Origin: Planctomycetia bacterium
GTDB taxonomy: Bacteria; Planctomycetota; Planctomycetia; Gemmatales; Gemmataceae
Length of the DNA: 64,000 bases
Assembly: GCA_005772955.1 (NCBI GenBank)
Contig: SXID01000002.1
Location: forward strand, 1-64,000
Direction: 5' to 3'
The translations under genes and the position numbers were made by a program. Below the pieces are notes generated by a model. It saw nothing but the letters and a program-made list of their open reading frames with translations, had not been told where the DNA came from and ran no database searches. Within the stretch, counting starts at the first letter, position 1. Each line of letters opens with the position of its first letter. This document shows positions 1-7,670 of the stretch, piece by piece.

Positions 1-183
1 GATTTGTAACACGTCAAAACCTCGGTTTTGATGGAGGCATCTCTGCTGCCCTCACCTAGGTTTCGTGGGCGAAGCCTCGCGCACCAGTTGCGGAGGTCAG
101 ACTCCCACGCCTTCAGTCGCTCTGCAAATGATGAACAAGGATTGTGCGAAACTCCGGTCGCTACCGCTCCCGGCTCGCCTTCA

Positions 184-1230
184 CTACTTCTCCCGTCGCA
201 CGCTCCACTCCGCGACGGCTTCCAGAATCGTGCGGCACTCGCTTCGCGGCAGGCACTCCAGTTCCGCCTTCGCGGCACGGGCGAACTCCTCAGCCTTGCG
301 CTTCGCGTAAGCCACCGACTGTGTTTTCTCCAGCGCGTGCAGCACGCGCGACCCAAGCCCTTCGGGGTTCGCACGGATCGCGTCGCGGAGTTTCGCGGCT
401 TCGGCGGGTGGCAAGCGGTGCAGACAGTGGATCACCGGCAGCGTGAGCTTCTGTTGTTCGAGATCGGTGCCGAGCGTCTTGCCGGCCGCGTCCTCGGTGC
501 CCACCAAATCGAGCAGGTCGTCCGCGATCTGGAACGCCAAACCCAGGTTGCGCCCGAAGTTCGCGAGGTTACCCGCGACCGCTTCCGAGGCGCCAGCGTG
601 CAACGCACCCAACCGCCCGCAGCACTCGGTGAGCGCCGCGGTCTTGCCGTCGATGATGTCGAAGTAGTCCGCTTCGGACAGTTCGAGGTTACCGCGCTCG
701 GTCACCTGACGCAGTTCGCCGGCGCACACGCGGTTCGTCACTTCGCCGGTGATCTGACACGCGCGAACGTCCACCGTGCTGACAAGGTGGAACGCGTGCG
801 TGAACAGCATGTCGCCCAGCAGGATGCTGACCTTGTTGCCCCAGGTGGCGTTGAACGTGGGCACGTGCCGCCGCAGGTCGGATTCGTCGAGCACGTCATC
901 GTGAACGAGCGTGGCCGTGTGGATCATCTCCACCGCGGCGGCAAGTGTGTGGTGCGCCGGCGTGACCTTCCCACAGGCTTTCGCGACGAGCAGCACCAGT
1001 GCCGGGCGCAGTCGCTTCCCGCGATAGTGCCGAAGGTGGTCGATGAGCGGCCCGAACGGGCCTTTGTGGGGCGCGAGGGTGCGGTCGAAGATGCGTTCGG
1101 CTTCGGCAATGTCGGCCGCGACCGGCGAGAACGCGAGCGCGTTCTTCGCGGCGGTGCGGTGTGTGGGATCGAGTCCCGGAGTGGTTCTGCCGGAAACAGC
1201 GGGCGAAACGGTTGCCATTGCGGTCCCCAT
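184..1230 (-). CDS. polyprenyl (trans-isoprenyl) diphosphate synthase
   Basis: Class I trans-prenyltransferase of about 348 residues that condenses isopentenyl diphosphate onto an allylic primer to build the side chain of quinones or an undecaprenyl-type carrier. Both Asp-rich magnesium sites are visible: DDVLD at about residues 111-115 (first aspartate-rich motif) and DDLLD at about 237-241 (second). GKRLRP at about 71-76 and GNKVSILLGD are also typical. The frame is open further upstream, but the ATG at 1230 has a GGGAGG about 8 nt before it and is preferred. Length and motifs fit the octaprenyl/heptaprenyl (IspB/HepT) branch better than short FPP synthase, but chain length cannot be read from sequence alone. 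It lies downstream of moaC, separated by an inverted repeat. Confidence 0.93.
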   Translation of the reverse strand: MGTAMATVSPAVSGRTTPGLDPTHRTAAKNALAFSPVAADIAEAERIFDRTLAPHKGPFGPLIDHLRHYRGKRLRPALVLLVAKACGKVTPAHHTLAAAVEMIHTATLVHDDVLDESDLRRHVPTFNATWGNKVSILLGDMLFTHAFHLVSTVDVRACQITGEVTNRVCAGELRQVTERGNLELSEADYFDIIDGKTAALTECCGRLGALHAGASEAVAGNLANFGRNLGLAFQIADDLLDLVGTEDAAGKTLGTDLEQQKLTLPVIHCLHRLPPAEAAKLRDAIRANPEGLGSRVLHALEKTQSVAYAKRKAEEFARAAKAELECLPRSECRTILEAVAEWSVRREK

Positions 1231-1304
1231 CGCGCGGCCCTCCCGCATTTCCGGTGCGTGCCGCAACCCGGAAAGCATACGCCCGCGATGCCGACCGTCA
1301 ATTC

Positions 1305-1370
1305 AAAGTAGTAGGCACACTGCGTGTGCGTTCTAAAACACCACGGCACACGGAGTGTGCCTACTACTTT
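1305..1370. repeat. inverted repeat between moaC and the prenyl synthase
   Basis: Arms 1305-1329 and 1346-1370 (25 bp, one mismatch) form a hairpin around a 16-nt loop, and a run of T follows at 1368-1373. It sits just 3' of the moaC stop on the minus strand and upstream of the prenyl synthase, so it could act as a terminator or an mRNA-stabilising hairpin. It resembles the other long intergenic palindromes in this window in placement. Confidence 0.85.
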
Positions 1371-1379
1371 TTTGAAGAG

Positions 1380-1865
1380 TCACGACGGGTCGCGGACGAA
1401 GTGCCCGCTCTTCCCGCCGTCCTTCTCTTCCAGCCTGACCGCTTCGATCACCATCGCACGGTCGGCTGCCTTGCACATGTCGTACACCGTCAGGGCTGCG
1501 ACACTAACCGCAGTAAGGGCCTCCATTTCAACACCAGTACGGCCAAAAACCGTCACCGTGGCTTCGATCCGCAGTAAATCGTTGGCGGGAAACGCGAAAT
1601 CGAGCTTCACGGACGTAAGCGGCAGCGGGTGACACAAGGGAATGAGATCCGCGGTTTTCTTCGCGGCCATGATTCCCGCGAGCCGTGCCACTTCAAGCAC
1701 GTCGCCCTTCGCAACGTTTTTGTCGCGAATCAGCGTGAGCGTGTCCGGAAACATGCGCACGACCGCCGACGCACGGGCCACACGATTGGTTTCGGCTTTT
1801 GCGCCGACATCGACCATGCGGGACGCGCCGGATTCGTCGAAGTGCGAGAGTGGAGATTTGGGCAT
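1380..1865 (-). CDS. moaC: cyclic pyranopterin monophosphate synthase MoaC
   Basis: Molybdenum cofactor biosynthesis protein that, after MoaA, converts 3',8-cyclo-GTP to cyclic pyranopterin monophosphate. The 161-residue length is normal for MoaC. The conserved block [17 protein letters not shown] is at about residues 70-86, and [19 protein letters not shown] precedes [10 protein letters not shown]. Lys53 and Lys132 match the two catalytic lysines known from the E. coli enzyme (K51 and K131). No Shine-Dalgarno is visible: the leader immediately before the ATG is the arm of a long palindrome (1868-2057). Other moa genes are not in this window. Confidence 0.97.
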   Translation of the reverse strand: MPKSPLSHFDESGASRMVDVGAKAETNRVARASAVVRMFPDTLTLIRDKNVAKGDVLEVARLAGIMAAKKTADLIPLCHPLPLTSVKLDFAFPANDLLRIEATVTVFGRTGVEMEALTAVSVAALTVYDMCKAADRAMVIEAVRLEEKDGGKSGHFVRDPS

Positions 1866-1867
1866 CT

Positions 1868-2057
1868 GGTTTTCACCCTGAAGGGGTGTGACAGCGTAGC
1901 CCAGGGCAACGCCCTGGGTTCGTGCGTTCGAGGTTTTGCACCCTGAAGGGGTGCGACAGGTGGTTCGTGTCTCAGGCTTTCAGCCTGAAAACCTTGTGGT
2001 CGCGAACCCAGGGCGTTGCCTTGGGCTACGCTGTCACACCCCTTCAGGGTGAAAACC
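1868..2057. repeat. long inverted repeat filling the moaC/lipoprotein gap
   Basis: Arms 1868-1923 and 2002-2057 (56 bp) match except for about two bases. Between them are a third partial copy of the arm (about 1937-1958, CCCTGAAGGGGTGCGACAG) and a small palindrome CAGGCTTTCAGCCTG (1973-1987). The element spans nearly the whole space between the lipoprotein stop and the moaC start, so it forms the moaC leader. This motif reads as a dispersed planctomycete repeat. Confidence 0.9.
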
Positions 2058-2061
2058 AAAC

Positions 2062-2880
2062 CTACTGCTTCACGGGCGGAAGCAGCCTCGCCCCGCGTTC
2101 GCCCTCAACCGGGGCCGGCGGCGGAAGTTCTTCCGTACCCGGCGGTATCACCGACGGCACGCCCGGCATCTCCGGGAAAATTGGCTGTCGCCCGCTGGGC
2201 AGAACCGGGATCGTCGGCACGTTCCCGCCCCCGGCTCGCGGGACAACAGTCACTTTCACAGTCACATCGCGGTCGGCCTCGAACACGCGGCCGTCGGTGG
2301 TAGTCAGTCGCACCGCGATCCGCACGCGTTCGTTGCTCGGAAGCGTCTGCCACGGCACCGCGACGAAGTAACCGGTGCTAATCAGCCCGCTCTTCCACGT
2401 CCGGCGGAGCTTGTCGGACGAAATCTCCCACGACCCGATGGGACTCTTCAGCCCGGCCGGAGTAATCTCCCACGCCGCGACGATCGCCCGCGCTGGCACC
2501 TTCACCGCGGAGCTGTCCTCGTCCTTTGGCACGATGACGACCATCAACCCCTCGTCACCCGGCGCGCCGTCTTCATCGACGCCACCAGTGCCGCGAGCAA
2601 GCGCGACTTCTTTCACGGGGACGAACGGCCCGCTCGCGCCCGGTTGCGGGCCAGTTAGAGGGGCGCGGGATTGTGAGGCTTCGTAGGCACGAAGAAGGTT
2701 GCGCGACCGGTCGAGTTCGGCGCGGGTGTTTGCGAGTTCGCGTTCGCGGGTGCGGAGTTCCGCCTCGATCAGATCGTACTTGTTGTTGGACTTGCAGCCG
2801 CTGCTGAGGAAAACGCAGACGACACCACAAACCGCGATGCGGCGCGCGAACCGGCGCACGTTCGGGCTGTGGTGTCGCAT
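2062..2880 (-). CDS. coiled-coil lipoprotein of unknown function
   Basis: About 272 residues. The chosen ATG at 2880 gives a positively charged N-terminus, a hydrophobic stretch and a lipobox FLSSGC with the acylated Cys at residue 29, so export and lipid anchoring are likely. Residues about 34-72 are a charged heptad-like stretch (repeated EAELRTRERE-type residues) suggesting a coiled coil. A beta-rich domain follows with phrases such as GSWEISSDKLRRTWKSGLIS, and the tail is Pro-rich. I do not recognise a named domain. It follows clpP on the same strand across a GC-rich hairpin. The unrelated lipoprotein at 43424-43882 has the same Cys-plus-coiled-coil plan. Confidence 0.8.
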   Translation of the reverse strand: MRHHSPNVRRFARRIAVCGVVCVFLSSGCKSNNKYDLIEAELRTRERELANTRAELDRSRNLLRAYEASQSRAPLTGPQPGASGPFVPVKEVALARGTGGVDEDGAPGDEGLMVVIVPKDEDSSAVKVPARAIVAAWEITPAGLKSPIGSWEISSDKLRRTWKSGLISTGYFVAVPWQTLPSNERVRIAVRLTTTDGRVFEADRDVTVKVTVVPRAGGGNVPTIPVLPSGRQPIFPEMPGVPSVIPPGTEELPPPAPVEGERGARLLPPVKQ

Positions 2881-2901
2881 CCTGCTTCCTAAATCCGTCG
2901 C

Positions 2902-2969
2902 GAACCCCGCCCGCAAGGGCGGGGGTGGGCGGTAGCTGAGCGCCACCCCCGCCCTTGCGGGCGGGGTTC
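2902..2969. repeat. GC-rich hairpin between clpP and lipoprotein gene
   Basis: Arms 2902-2928 and 2943-2969 (27 bp, perfect) with a 14-nt loop. It sits between the clpP stop (2979) and the lipoprotein start (2880), both on the minus strand. The arm begins GAACCCCGCCCGCAAGGGCG, and the GAACCCCGC core recurs at 27193-27221. It could be a terminator or attenuator, but no T tract follows. Confidence 0.88.
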
Positions 2970-2978
2970 ACCTCGAGG

Positions 2979-3599
2979 TCAACCCCCCGCAGGGCGGTTA
3001 GCGGCGATCGTCTCGGCCGGCATCCGCTCCAGAACCTTGTCGATCAGGCCGAAGTCGCGGGCCTCTTGCGCGGACATGAAGTTGTCGCGGTCGGTGCCCG
3101 CGAGGATCTTCTCGACCGGCTGGCCACAGTGATCGGCCATCAACTTGTTCAGCGTGTCCTTCGTGCGGAGGAACTCCTTCGCGTGGATCAAAATCTCTTC
3201 CACGGTGCCCTCGCTCCCGGCGCTGGGCTGGTGAATCATCACGCGTGCATGCGGTAGTGCGAACCGCTTGCCCTTCGTCCCGGCGCACAGAAGCATCGCG
3301 CCCATGCTGGCGGCCTGACCCATGCAGTACGTCGCGATGTCGCACGTGATGAACTGCATGGTGTCGTAAATCGCCATACCCGCGGTCACGCTCCCGCCGG
3401 GGCTGTTGATGTAGAGGCTGATGTCGCGCTTCGGATCCTCGAACTGGAGGTACAGCATCTGCGCGACGATCAGGTTCGCCATGTCGTCGTGAACCACGCC
3501 CTGAAGGAAAATGATCCGGTCCTTCAGGAGGCGGCTGTAGATGTCGTAGGCGCGTTCTTCGCGCCCCCGGCTCTCCACGACCATCGGAATAAGCGGCAT
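2979..3599 (-). CDS. clpP: ATP-dependent Clp protease proteolytic subunit (paralogue A)
   Basis: Serine peptidase subunit of the Clp protease barrel, cytoplasmic, working with a ClpX/ClpA-type unfoldase that is not encoded here. About 206 residues from the ATG at 3599. The triad is intact: Ser98 in [11 protein letters not shown], His123 in ARVMIHQP and Asp172 in [15 protein letters not shown] at about 64-71 is the oxyanion/handle strand. It lies directly downstream of a second ClpP (160 nt) and of trigger factor, the usual tig-clpP order. This copy is closer to canonical ClpP than its neighbour because it keeps Met after the catalytic Ser. Confidence 0.97.
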   Translation of the reverse strand: MPLIPMVVESRGREERAYDIYSRLLKDRIIFLQGVVHDDMANLIVAQMLYLQFEDPKRDISLYINSPGGSVTAGMAIYDTMQFITCDIATYCMGQAASMGAMLLCAGTKGKRFALPHARVMIHQPSAGSEGTVEEILIHAKEFLRTKDTLNKLMADHCGQPVEKILAGTDRDNFMSAQEARDFGLIDKVLERMPAETIAANRPAGG

Positions 3600-3668
3600 A
3601 TTCGGTCCTCCGGGCGAACCGCCGCGCCTTCTACTATCGGGCGGGCGGTTCGCGGGTGTATGGGAATA

Positions 3669-3803
3669 AGGGGGAGGGCGGAAGGCGGAAGGCGGAACGA
3701 AGACCGAAGAACAGAACTGGAGCATCCGGCCGGTGCAACCGGCTCATCTTCCGCTGTCTTCAACTCCGCTTTCCGCCTTCCGCCGTCCGCCTTCCGCCGT
3801 CTT
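3669..3803. repeat. GGCGGAA-rich imperfect inverted repeat overlapping the clpP B 3' end
   Basis: The left arm, about 3671-3697, is a run of GGCGGAA units. The right arm, about 3765-3801, is the complementary run of TTCCGCC units. The middle holds a small palindrome CCGGCCGGTGCAACCGG. The right arm encodes the last residues of the upstream ClpP (about GGRRTAEGGKRS) and its stop codon, so the element overlaps coding sequence. Confidence 0.8.
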
Positions 3804-4422
3804 TCGTCGGTGCCGGGCGTGCGAGCACCTCGTCCACGAGACCGAACGCCTTGGCCTCTTCCGCGTGGTAGTACTTGTCGCGGTCGGTTTCCTTCGCGAT
3901 CATCTCGACCGGCTGACCGGTGTGCTTGGCGAGGATCTCGTTGAGCCGCGACCGCTCTCGCAGAATCTCGTTCGCCTGAATCTCGATGTCCGAGACCTGC
4001 CCACCGACCTGCCCGTAGGGCTGGTGGATCATCACCTTCGAGTTCGGCAGCGCGTACCGCTTGGTCTTGCTCCCAGCCGCGAGCAGCACTGCCGCGCCGC
4101 TGGCAGCGAGACCCATGCAGTACGTCAAAATCGGGGCTTCGATCAACTGCATGGTGTCGTAGATCGCCAGCGTCGAGGACACCGACCCGCCAGGGCTGTT
4201 GATGTACAGGTGGACGTCGGCCGTCTTGTTCTCGTACTGGAGGTACAGCAACTGCTTGATGATGAGCGAGGCCACATCGTTGTTGATGGGCCAACTGAGG
4301 AAGATGATCCGCTGTTCGAGCAGTAGCGCTTCGAGTGTCATTTCGCGTTGGCGGGTGTAACCGCCGCGCTGGAACGTCGGCTCGAATGCGTGGGCCGCGT
4401 TGTTGGCATCAAAGGGGTGCAT
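3760..4422 (-). CDS. clpP: ATP-dependent Clp protease proteolytic subunit (paralogue B)
   Basis: Second ClpP, about 220 residues, starting at the ATG at 4422 (MHPFDANN). The triad is retained: Ser108 in GLAASGAAVLL, His133 in SKVMIHQP and Asp182 in ETDRDKY. The usual Met after the catalytic Ser is Gly here, which may alter the oxyanion pocket. The N-terminus is longer than in paralogue A. The C-terminal dozen residues are encoded by a repeat arm (see 3669-3803) and are probably not ancestral. A mixed two-ring ClpP complex, as in organisms with ClpP1/ClpP2, is a reasonable inference. It follows trigger factor by about 160 nt. Confidence 0.95.
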   Translation of the reverse strand: MHPFDANNAAHAFEPTFQRGGYTRQREMTLEALLLEQRIIFLSWPINNDVASLIIKQLLYLQYENKTADVHLYINSPGGSVSSTLAIYDTMQLIEAPILTYCMGLAASGAAVLLAAGSKTKRYALPNSKVMIHQPYGQVGGQVSDIEIQANEILRERSRLNEILAKHTGQPVEMIAKETDRDKYYHAEEAKAFGLVDEVLARPAPTKDGGRRTAEGGKRS

Positions 4423-4440
4423 AGCCGAACTCCGTGGGAA

Positions 4441-4559
4441 ATGACGAATGACCCACCAGTGACGCAAGGGGAGACGGCAATCGTCTTTGCGCTCTCCCGC
4501 AAGGGGAGAGCGCAAGAAACTGGTTGTCTCCCCTTCCTACGAATGGGTCATTCGTCCTC
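4441..4559. repeat. nested inverted repeats between tig and clpP
   Basis: The outer arms, about 4445-4455 and 4545-4555 (GACGAATGACCCA and its complement), enclose GACGCAAGGGGAGAC with its complement near 4529-4538, and an inner perfect hairpin at 4491-4515 (GCGCTCTCCC / GGGAGAGCGC). The set fills the space upstream of clpP B and could attenuate or process the tig-clpP transcript. Confidence 0.75.
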
Positions 4560-4584
4560 AGGTATCTGTACTGTACGCAGGCGG

Positions 4585-6126
4585 TCAACTGGTGCTGTCG
4601 GTCTTCGGCTCGCCACCCTCGGCTGGCGCCGGTTCCGACGATCCCGGCAACGCGGCCTGTTCGACGGTCGCGACCTCGCCCTGTTGCTCGGACGCCTTGA
4701 GTTCGTAGTCTTCGTAGGTCGCGTTCGCGATGATGAGGTCCAGCGCCTTGCGCTCGAGCAGGTCGGCCGCGACCGCTTCGATCAGGTCTTCCTTTTCGAG
4801 CCGCGCCTTCACCTTGCGGAAGCTCTCGCCGGACTGCTCCGCAATGCGGTCGATTTCCGCGTCGATGTCTTCTTCCTCGATCTCGATCTTCTCGACCTCG
4901 GCGACCTTCTGAAGCACGAAGTGCTCCTTGAGCGCGTCGGCGGTGTTCTTCAGCACGTCCTGTTCGAGGATGCGGCGGCGGCCTTGAATCTGGTCGTCGT
5001 CCATGCCCGAGTTGCGCATCTCCATCATCTTGCGTGCCAGCGTCTTCCGCGCCTGCTTGCGGAGCATGTCCTGCGGCAGTTCCCACGCCGCGGCCGCCGC
5101 GATCGTCGCCAACACCTGTTCGCGTGCCGAGCGACGTTGGGTGTACTCCAGGCGCCGTTCGAGAACCGCTTGCACGAGTTCGGTGAACGCTTCCGACGTG
5201 CTGACCCCGAAGGACTCTTCGAGAAGTTCCTGCGTGAGTTCCGGCGGGCGTGTGGTCTTCACGTCCTTGATGGTGAACGTGGCCTGCACCTTCTGCCCGC
5301 GGAGTTGCTCGACGGTGGTTTCCTGCGACAGCGTGATGTCGATCACACGCACGTCGCCCGGCGTGGCCCCGGCCATCTTCTCGCCGAAGTCCGCGGCGAT
5401 GCCGTCGGACAGCGCGAGTTGTGGCTCGACCTTTACCTGCACTTCGGAAAGCTTGTTAATCTCCTTGTCCTTGAAGGAGATTGTGACGTCCGCGGTAATG
5501 GTGTCAAAGAGCGCAGCAACCGCCGGCTCCTTCGGCACGACCTGACCGTAAGGCTCAAGGAGGCGTTTCTTCTCGGCCTCGACTTCGTCCGTGCTGTAAA
5601 CGTGAATGGGGCGGCGGAGCTTGATGCCCTTATACGCGGGCAACTCGAACTCCGGGCGCACCTCGATGTCGAACTCGTAGATGAACGGCCCTTCCTTCGG
5701 AATGTCCACCTTCGTCGGGTCGAACTCCGGTGGGCTGAGCGGCGCGATGGTCTGGTCTTCCGCGAGTTGCTCCAGACTCGCCATCAGCACCTGCGACTTG
5801 ATCTCTTCGGCGACGCTCTCGTAGTACTGCTTCTCAATCATCTTGCGCGGCGCTTTGCCGGGCCGGAAGCCGCGCACTTGCGGTTGATCGCTGCGCGTCA
5901 GTTCGGTGAACTTCTCGTTGAACCGCTTGTCGATGGCGCCGCGATCGACGGTGACCTTGACGTGCTTCTTGCACGGCCCGACGTCCTTGATTTCGACCGT
6001 CTGAACCAGTTTGGCTTCGGCGTCAACGGAGGCCTGTGCGTCGGCCTCGGCGCCTTCGATTTCGGCAACGGCGGTCGCCGTGACTTCGTCCTTCGTGCCT
6101 TCGGTCGGGGTCGTTTCGTCGGCCAT
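4585..6126 (-). CDS. tig: trigger factor, ribosome-associated chaperone
   Basis: Folding chaperone with peptidyl-prolyl isomerase activity that docks at the ribosome exit tunnel. About 513 residues from the ATG at 6126, preceded by GGAGGA. The N-terminal ribosome-binding domain carries the signature GFRPGKAP at about 86-93. An FKBP-like domain follows (about 200-300), then the long helical C-terminal arm (about 300-480). An Ala/Glu/Thr-rich lead of about 40 residues precedes the conserved VEIKDVGPCKKHV start, and an acidic Pro-rich tail extends the C-terminus. Both make it longer than the usual 430-450 residues. tig followed by clpP is a classic arrangement. Confidence 0.96.
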   Translation of the reverse strand: MADETTPTEGTKDEVTATAVAEIEGAEADAQASVDAEAKLVQTVEIKDVGPCKKHVKVTVDRGAIDKRFNEKFTELTRSDQPQVRGFRPGKAPRKMIEKQYYESVAEEIKSQVLMASLEQLAEDQTIAPLSPPEFDPTKVDIPKEGPFIYEFDIEVRPEFELPAYKGIKLRRPIHVYSTDEVEAEKKRLLEPYGQVVPKEPAVAALFDTITADVTISFKDKEINKLSEVQVKVEPQLALSDGIAADFGEKMAGATPGDVRVIDITLSQETTVEQLRGQKVQATFTIKDVKTTRPPELTQELLEESFGVSTSEAFTELVQAVLERRLEYTQRRSAREQVLATIAAAAAWELPQDMLRKQARKTLARKMMEMRNSGMDDDQIQGRRRILEQDVLKNTADALKEHFVLQKVAEVEKIEIEEEDIDAEIDRIAEQSGESFRKVKARLEKEDLIEAVAADLLERKALDLIIANATYEDYELKASEQQGEVATVEQAALPGSSEPAPAEGGEPKTDSTS

Positions 6127-6277
6127 GGGTGGTGTCCTCCGTCGGTGAAGCCGGCCTGTGTCGCGTCGCGTTGTTCTACGAGTCTGTGAAAACAACGAAC
6201 CGGGAAGTTGGGGCAGCGGGATTATATACCCGCCGTCAGCCCGCGACTTCCCGGCTCTGTGCGTCTTCGTCAATCAG

Positions 6278-6349
6278 AGCGGGTGATGGGACTTGAACCC
6301 ACGACAACCTCGTTGGCAACGAGGTACTCTACCACTGAGTTACACCCGC
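6278..6349 (-). tRNA. tRNA-Gly (anticodon GCC)
   Basis: Reading the minus strand from 6349, the acceptor stem is GCGGGTG paired with CACCCGC at 6279-6285, with U as discriminator at 6278. The anticodon stem CCTCG/CGAGG encloses the loop TTGCCAA, giving anticodon GCC. The T arm GTGGG-TTCAAGT-CCCAT is typical. CCA is not encoded. It lies upstream of tig on the same strand. Confidence 0.95.
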
Positions 6350-6465
6350 ACTTTGTCTCAACCTTGCACTCCCATTTTTAGGGCGTGCCATCGCGGTTTC
6401 AAGTGGAGAATATTTGAAGTGGCGGAGGTGGACAGTGGGCGAGAAGAGAAAATTGGGGGAAGACG

Positions 6466-7014
6466 ATGACGGAAGAAGAATGGCTCGCGGGCGCGTCCCC
6501 GGTCGCGATGCTGCATCGCCTGTACGCTGAGGACTTCGGCTACCCGCGGAAGCCCACACGATACGCCATCGCGGTGTGCGCGCGGCAACCAGAGTTGCTG
6601 ACGAGCGTATTGCGCGATTGGATCGAGTTGGTGGAGTTGTTGCTGCTTGGCAACATGTCGGAAACCGGGGTAAACAGCTTGAGCCTCGACGCGGAATTGG
6701 AGGCGAACGGTCTCGCCGAGGATGGTGCGCCTGGGACACGCGCGCAATACGCTGCGATCGCTGACGTCGTAAGCTGCGCGTGGATTAGCGCCGAAACGGA
6801 ATACGACTTCGTTAATCCAGTTCCGCCGGAGGAACTCGAACCGGTGCGGCGCGCGAACGCCAACCTCGTGCGCGACCTCTTCGGGAACCCGTTCCGCGAG
6901 GTGGCGTTCGATGCCGGGTGCGACAACGAAGACGTGCTGAACCACCGCCGTGACCCGAAGCAGGTTCACGTTCGCGGGTGCTGGGTCGTCGATCTGGTGT
7001 TGGGCAAGGAATGA
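6466..7014 (+). CDS. Gemmataceae-type MTEEEWL-family protein, apparently shortened
   Basis: 182 residues. The start MTEEEWLAGASPVAMLHRLY and the end HVRGCWVVDLVLGKE match, from memory, a multicopy family of unknown function in Gemmata relatives whose members often neighbour TIGR02996 proteins. In those, LRDIFGNPFRPV is followed by a long segment before GCDNADILNHCR. Here DLFGNPFREVAFD runs straight into AGCDNEDVLNHRRD, so the region between looks deleted. No catalytic motif is visible. It may still be a functional short form. It is followed 27 nt later by a Uma2 gene on the same strand. Confidence 0.7.
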   Translation: MTEEEWLAGASPVAMLHRLYAEDFGYPRKPTRYAIAVCARQPELLTSVLRDWIELVELLLLGNMSETGVNSLSLDAELEANGLAEDGAPGTRAQYAAIADVVSCAWISAETEYDFVNPVPPEELEPVRRANANLVRDLFGNPFREVAFDAGCDNEDVLNHRRDPKQVHVRGCWVVDLVLGKE

Positions 7015-7040
7015 TGGTAGTTTGGGTGAGGAGGTAAACC

Positions 7041-7613
7041 ATGACTGCGCAGCCACCCTCGATCCCGCCACGATTGACCCGCGAGCAGTACCACGAACTC
7101 GGCGAACTCGGCCTCTTCGACGGAAAGCGGGTCGAACTCATCCGCGGGGAGATTATCGAGATGAGTCCGATCAACTGGCCGCACCAACTGGGAAAGATCA
7201 AACTCGCGCGTGTGTTGGGTCTGGCCTTCGCCGGGGTTGGCTGGGTGAACGAGCAAGGACCGCTCGCGACGGGCAATTCGGAACCGCAACCGGATGTGGC
7301 CGTGATTCCGGGCCGACCCGAAGACTACGCCGATCACCCGCAACTCGCGCTGCTCGTTGTCGAGGTCGCGGACACAACGCTGTCGGACGACACCACGACG
7401 AAAGCCGAACTGTACGCGACGGCCGGAATCGCGGACTACTGGGTGTTGGACCTCAACGGGCGCGAACTGCACGTCTTCCGCGACCCACAACCGCTGCCCA
7501 CCGCACTCGACGCCACGACATACCGCACGCACGACACCTTCGGCCCTGCGGATTCCGTTTCGCCGCTCGCGGTGCCGAATGCTTTGGTTCTGGTGGGTGA
7601 TCTGTTGCCATGA
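7041..7613 (+). CDS. Uma2 family protein (DUF820, restriction-endonuclease-like fold)
   Basis: 190 residues of the Uma2/DUF820 family (PF05685), predicted PD-(D/E)XK-like nucleases that are abundant in cyanobacteria and planctomycetes and whose biological role is unknown. The likely core is visible: VELIRGEIIEMSP at about 30-42, PQPDVAVIPGRP near 85-96 with the putative metal Asp, LLVVEVADTTLSDD at about 108-121 with Glu, and TTKAELYATAGIADYWVLDL at about 122-141 with Lys. An AGGAGG stands upstream of the ATG. It may be co-transcribed with the preceding gene. Confidence 0.9.
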   Translation: MTAQPPSIPPRLTREQYHELGELGLFDGKRVELIRGEIIEMSPINWPHQLGKIKLARVLGLAFAGVGWVNEQGPLATGNSEPQPDVAVIPGRPEDYADHPQLALLVVEVADTTLSDDTTTKAELYATAGIADYWVLDLNGRELHVFRDPQPLPTALDATTYRTHDTFGPADSVSPLAVPNALVLVGDLLP

Positions 7614-7636
7614 AAACGAAACGACGCGCGGCGGGC

Positions 7637-7670
7637 TTCACGCTCCGCTGCGCGGCTACGCGAGCTTCTA
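7637..7670. repeat. partial copy of the GCGTAGCCGCG intergenic repeat
   Basis: CACGCTCCGCTGCGCGGCTACGCG is a degenerate half of the element seen complete at 13735-13814 and as another half at 45328-45359. It lies between the convergent Uma2 gene and the secreted protein gene. Confidence 0.55.

Noticed and set aside
1..183. Possible gene end at the left window edge
   Set aside because: No frame in 1-183 shows similarity or codon character; nothing supported.
4348..6189. 613-residue open frame on the plus strand
   Set aside because: It lies antisense to trigger factor, is a high-GC shadow frame, and reads as repetitive Arg/Leu-rich text without domains.
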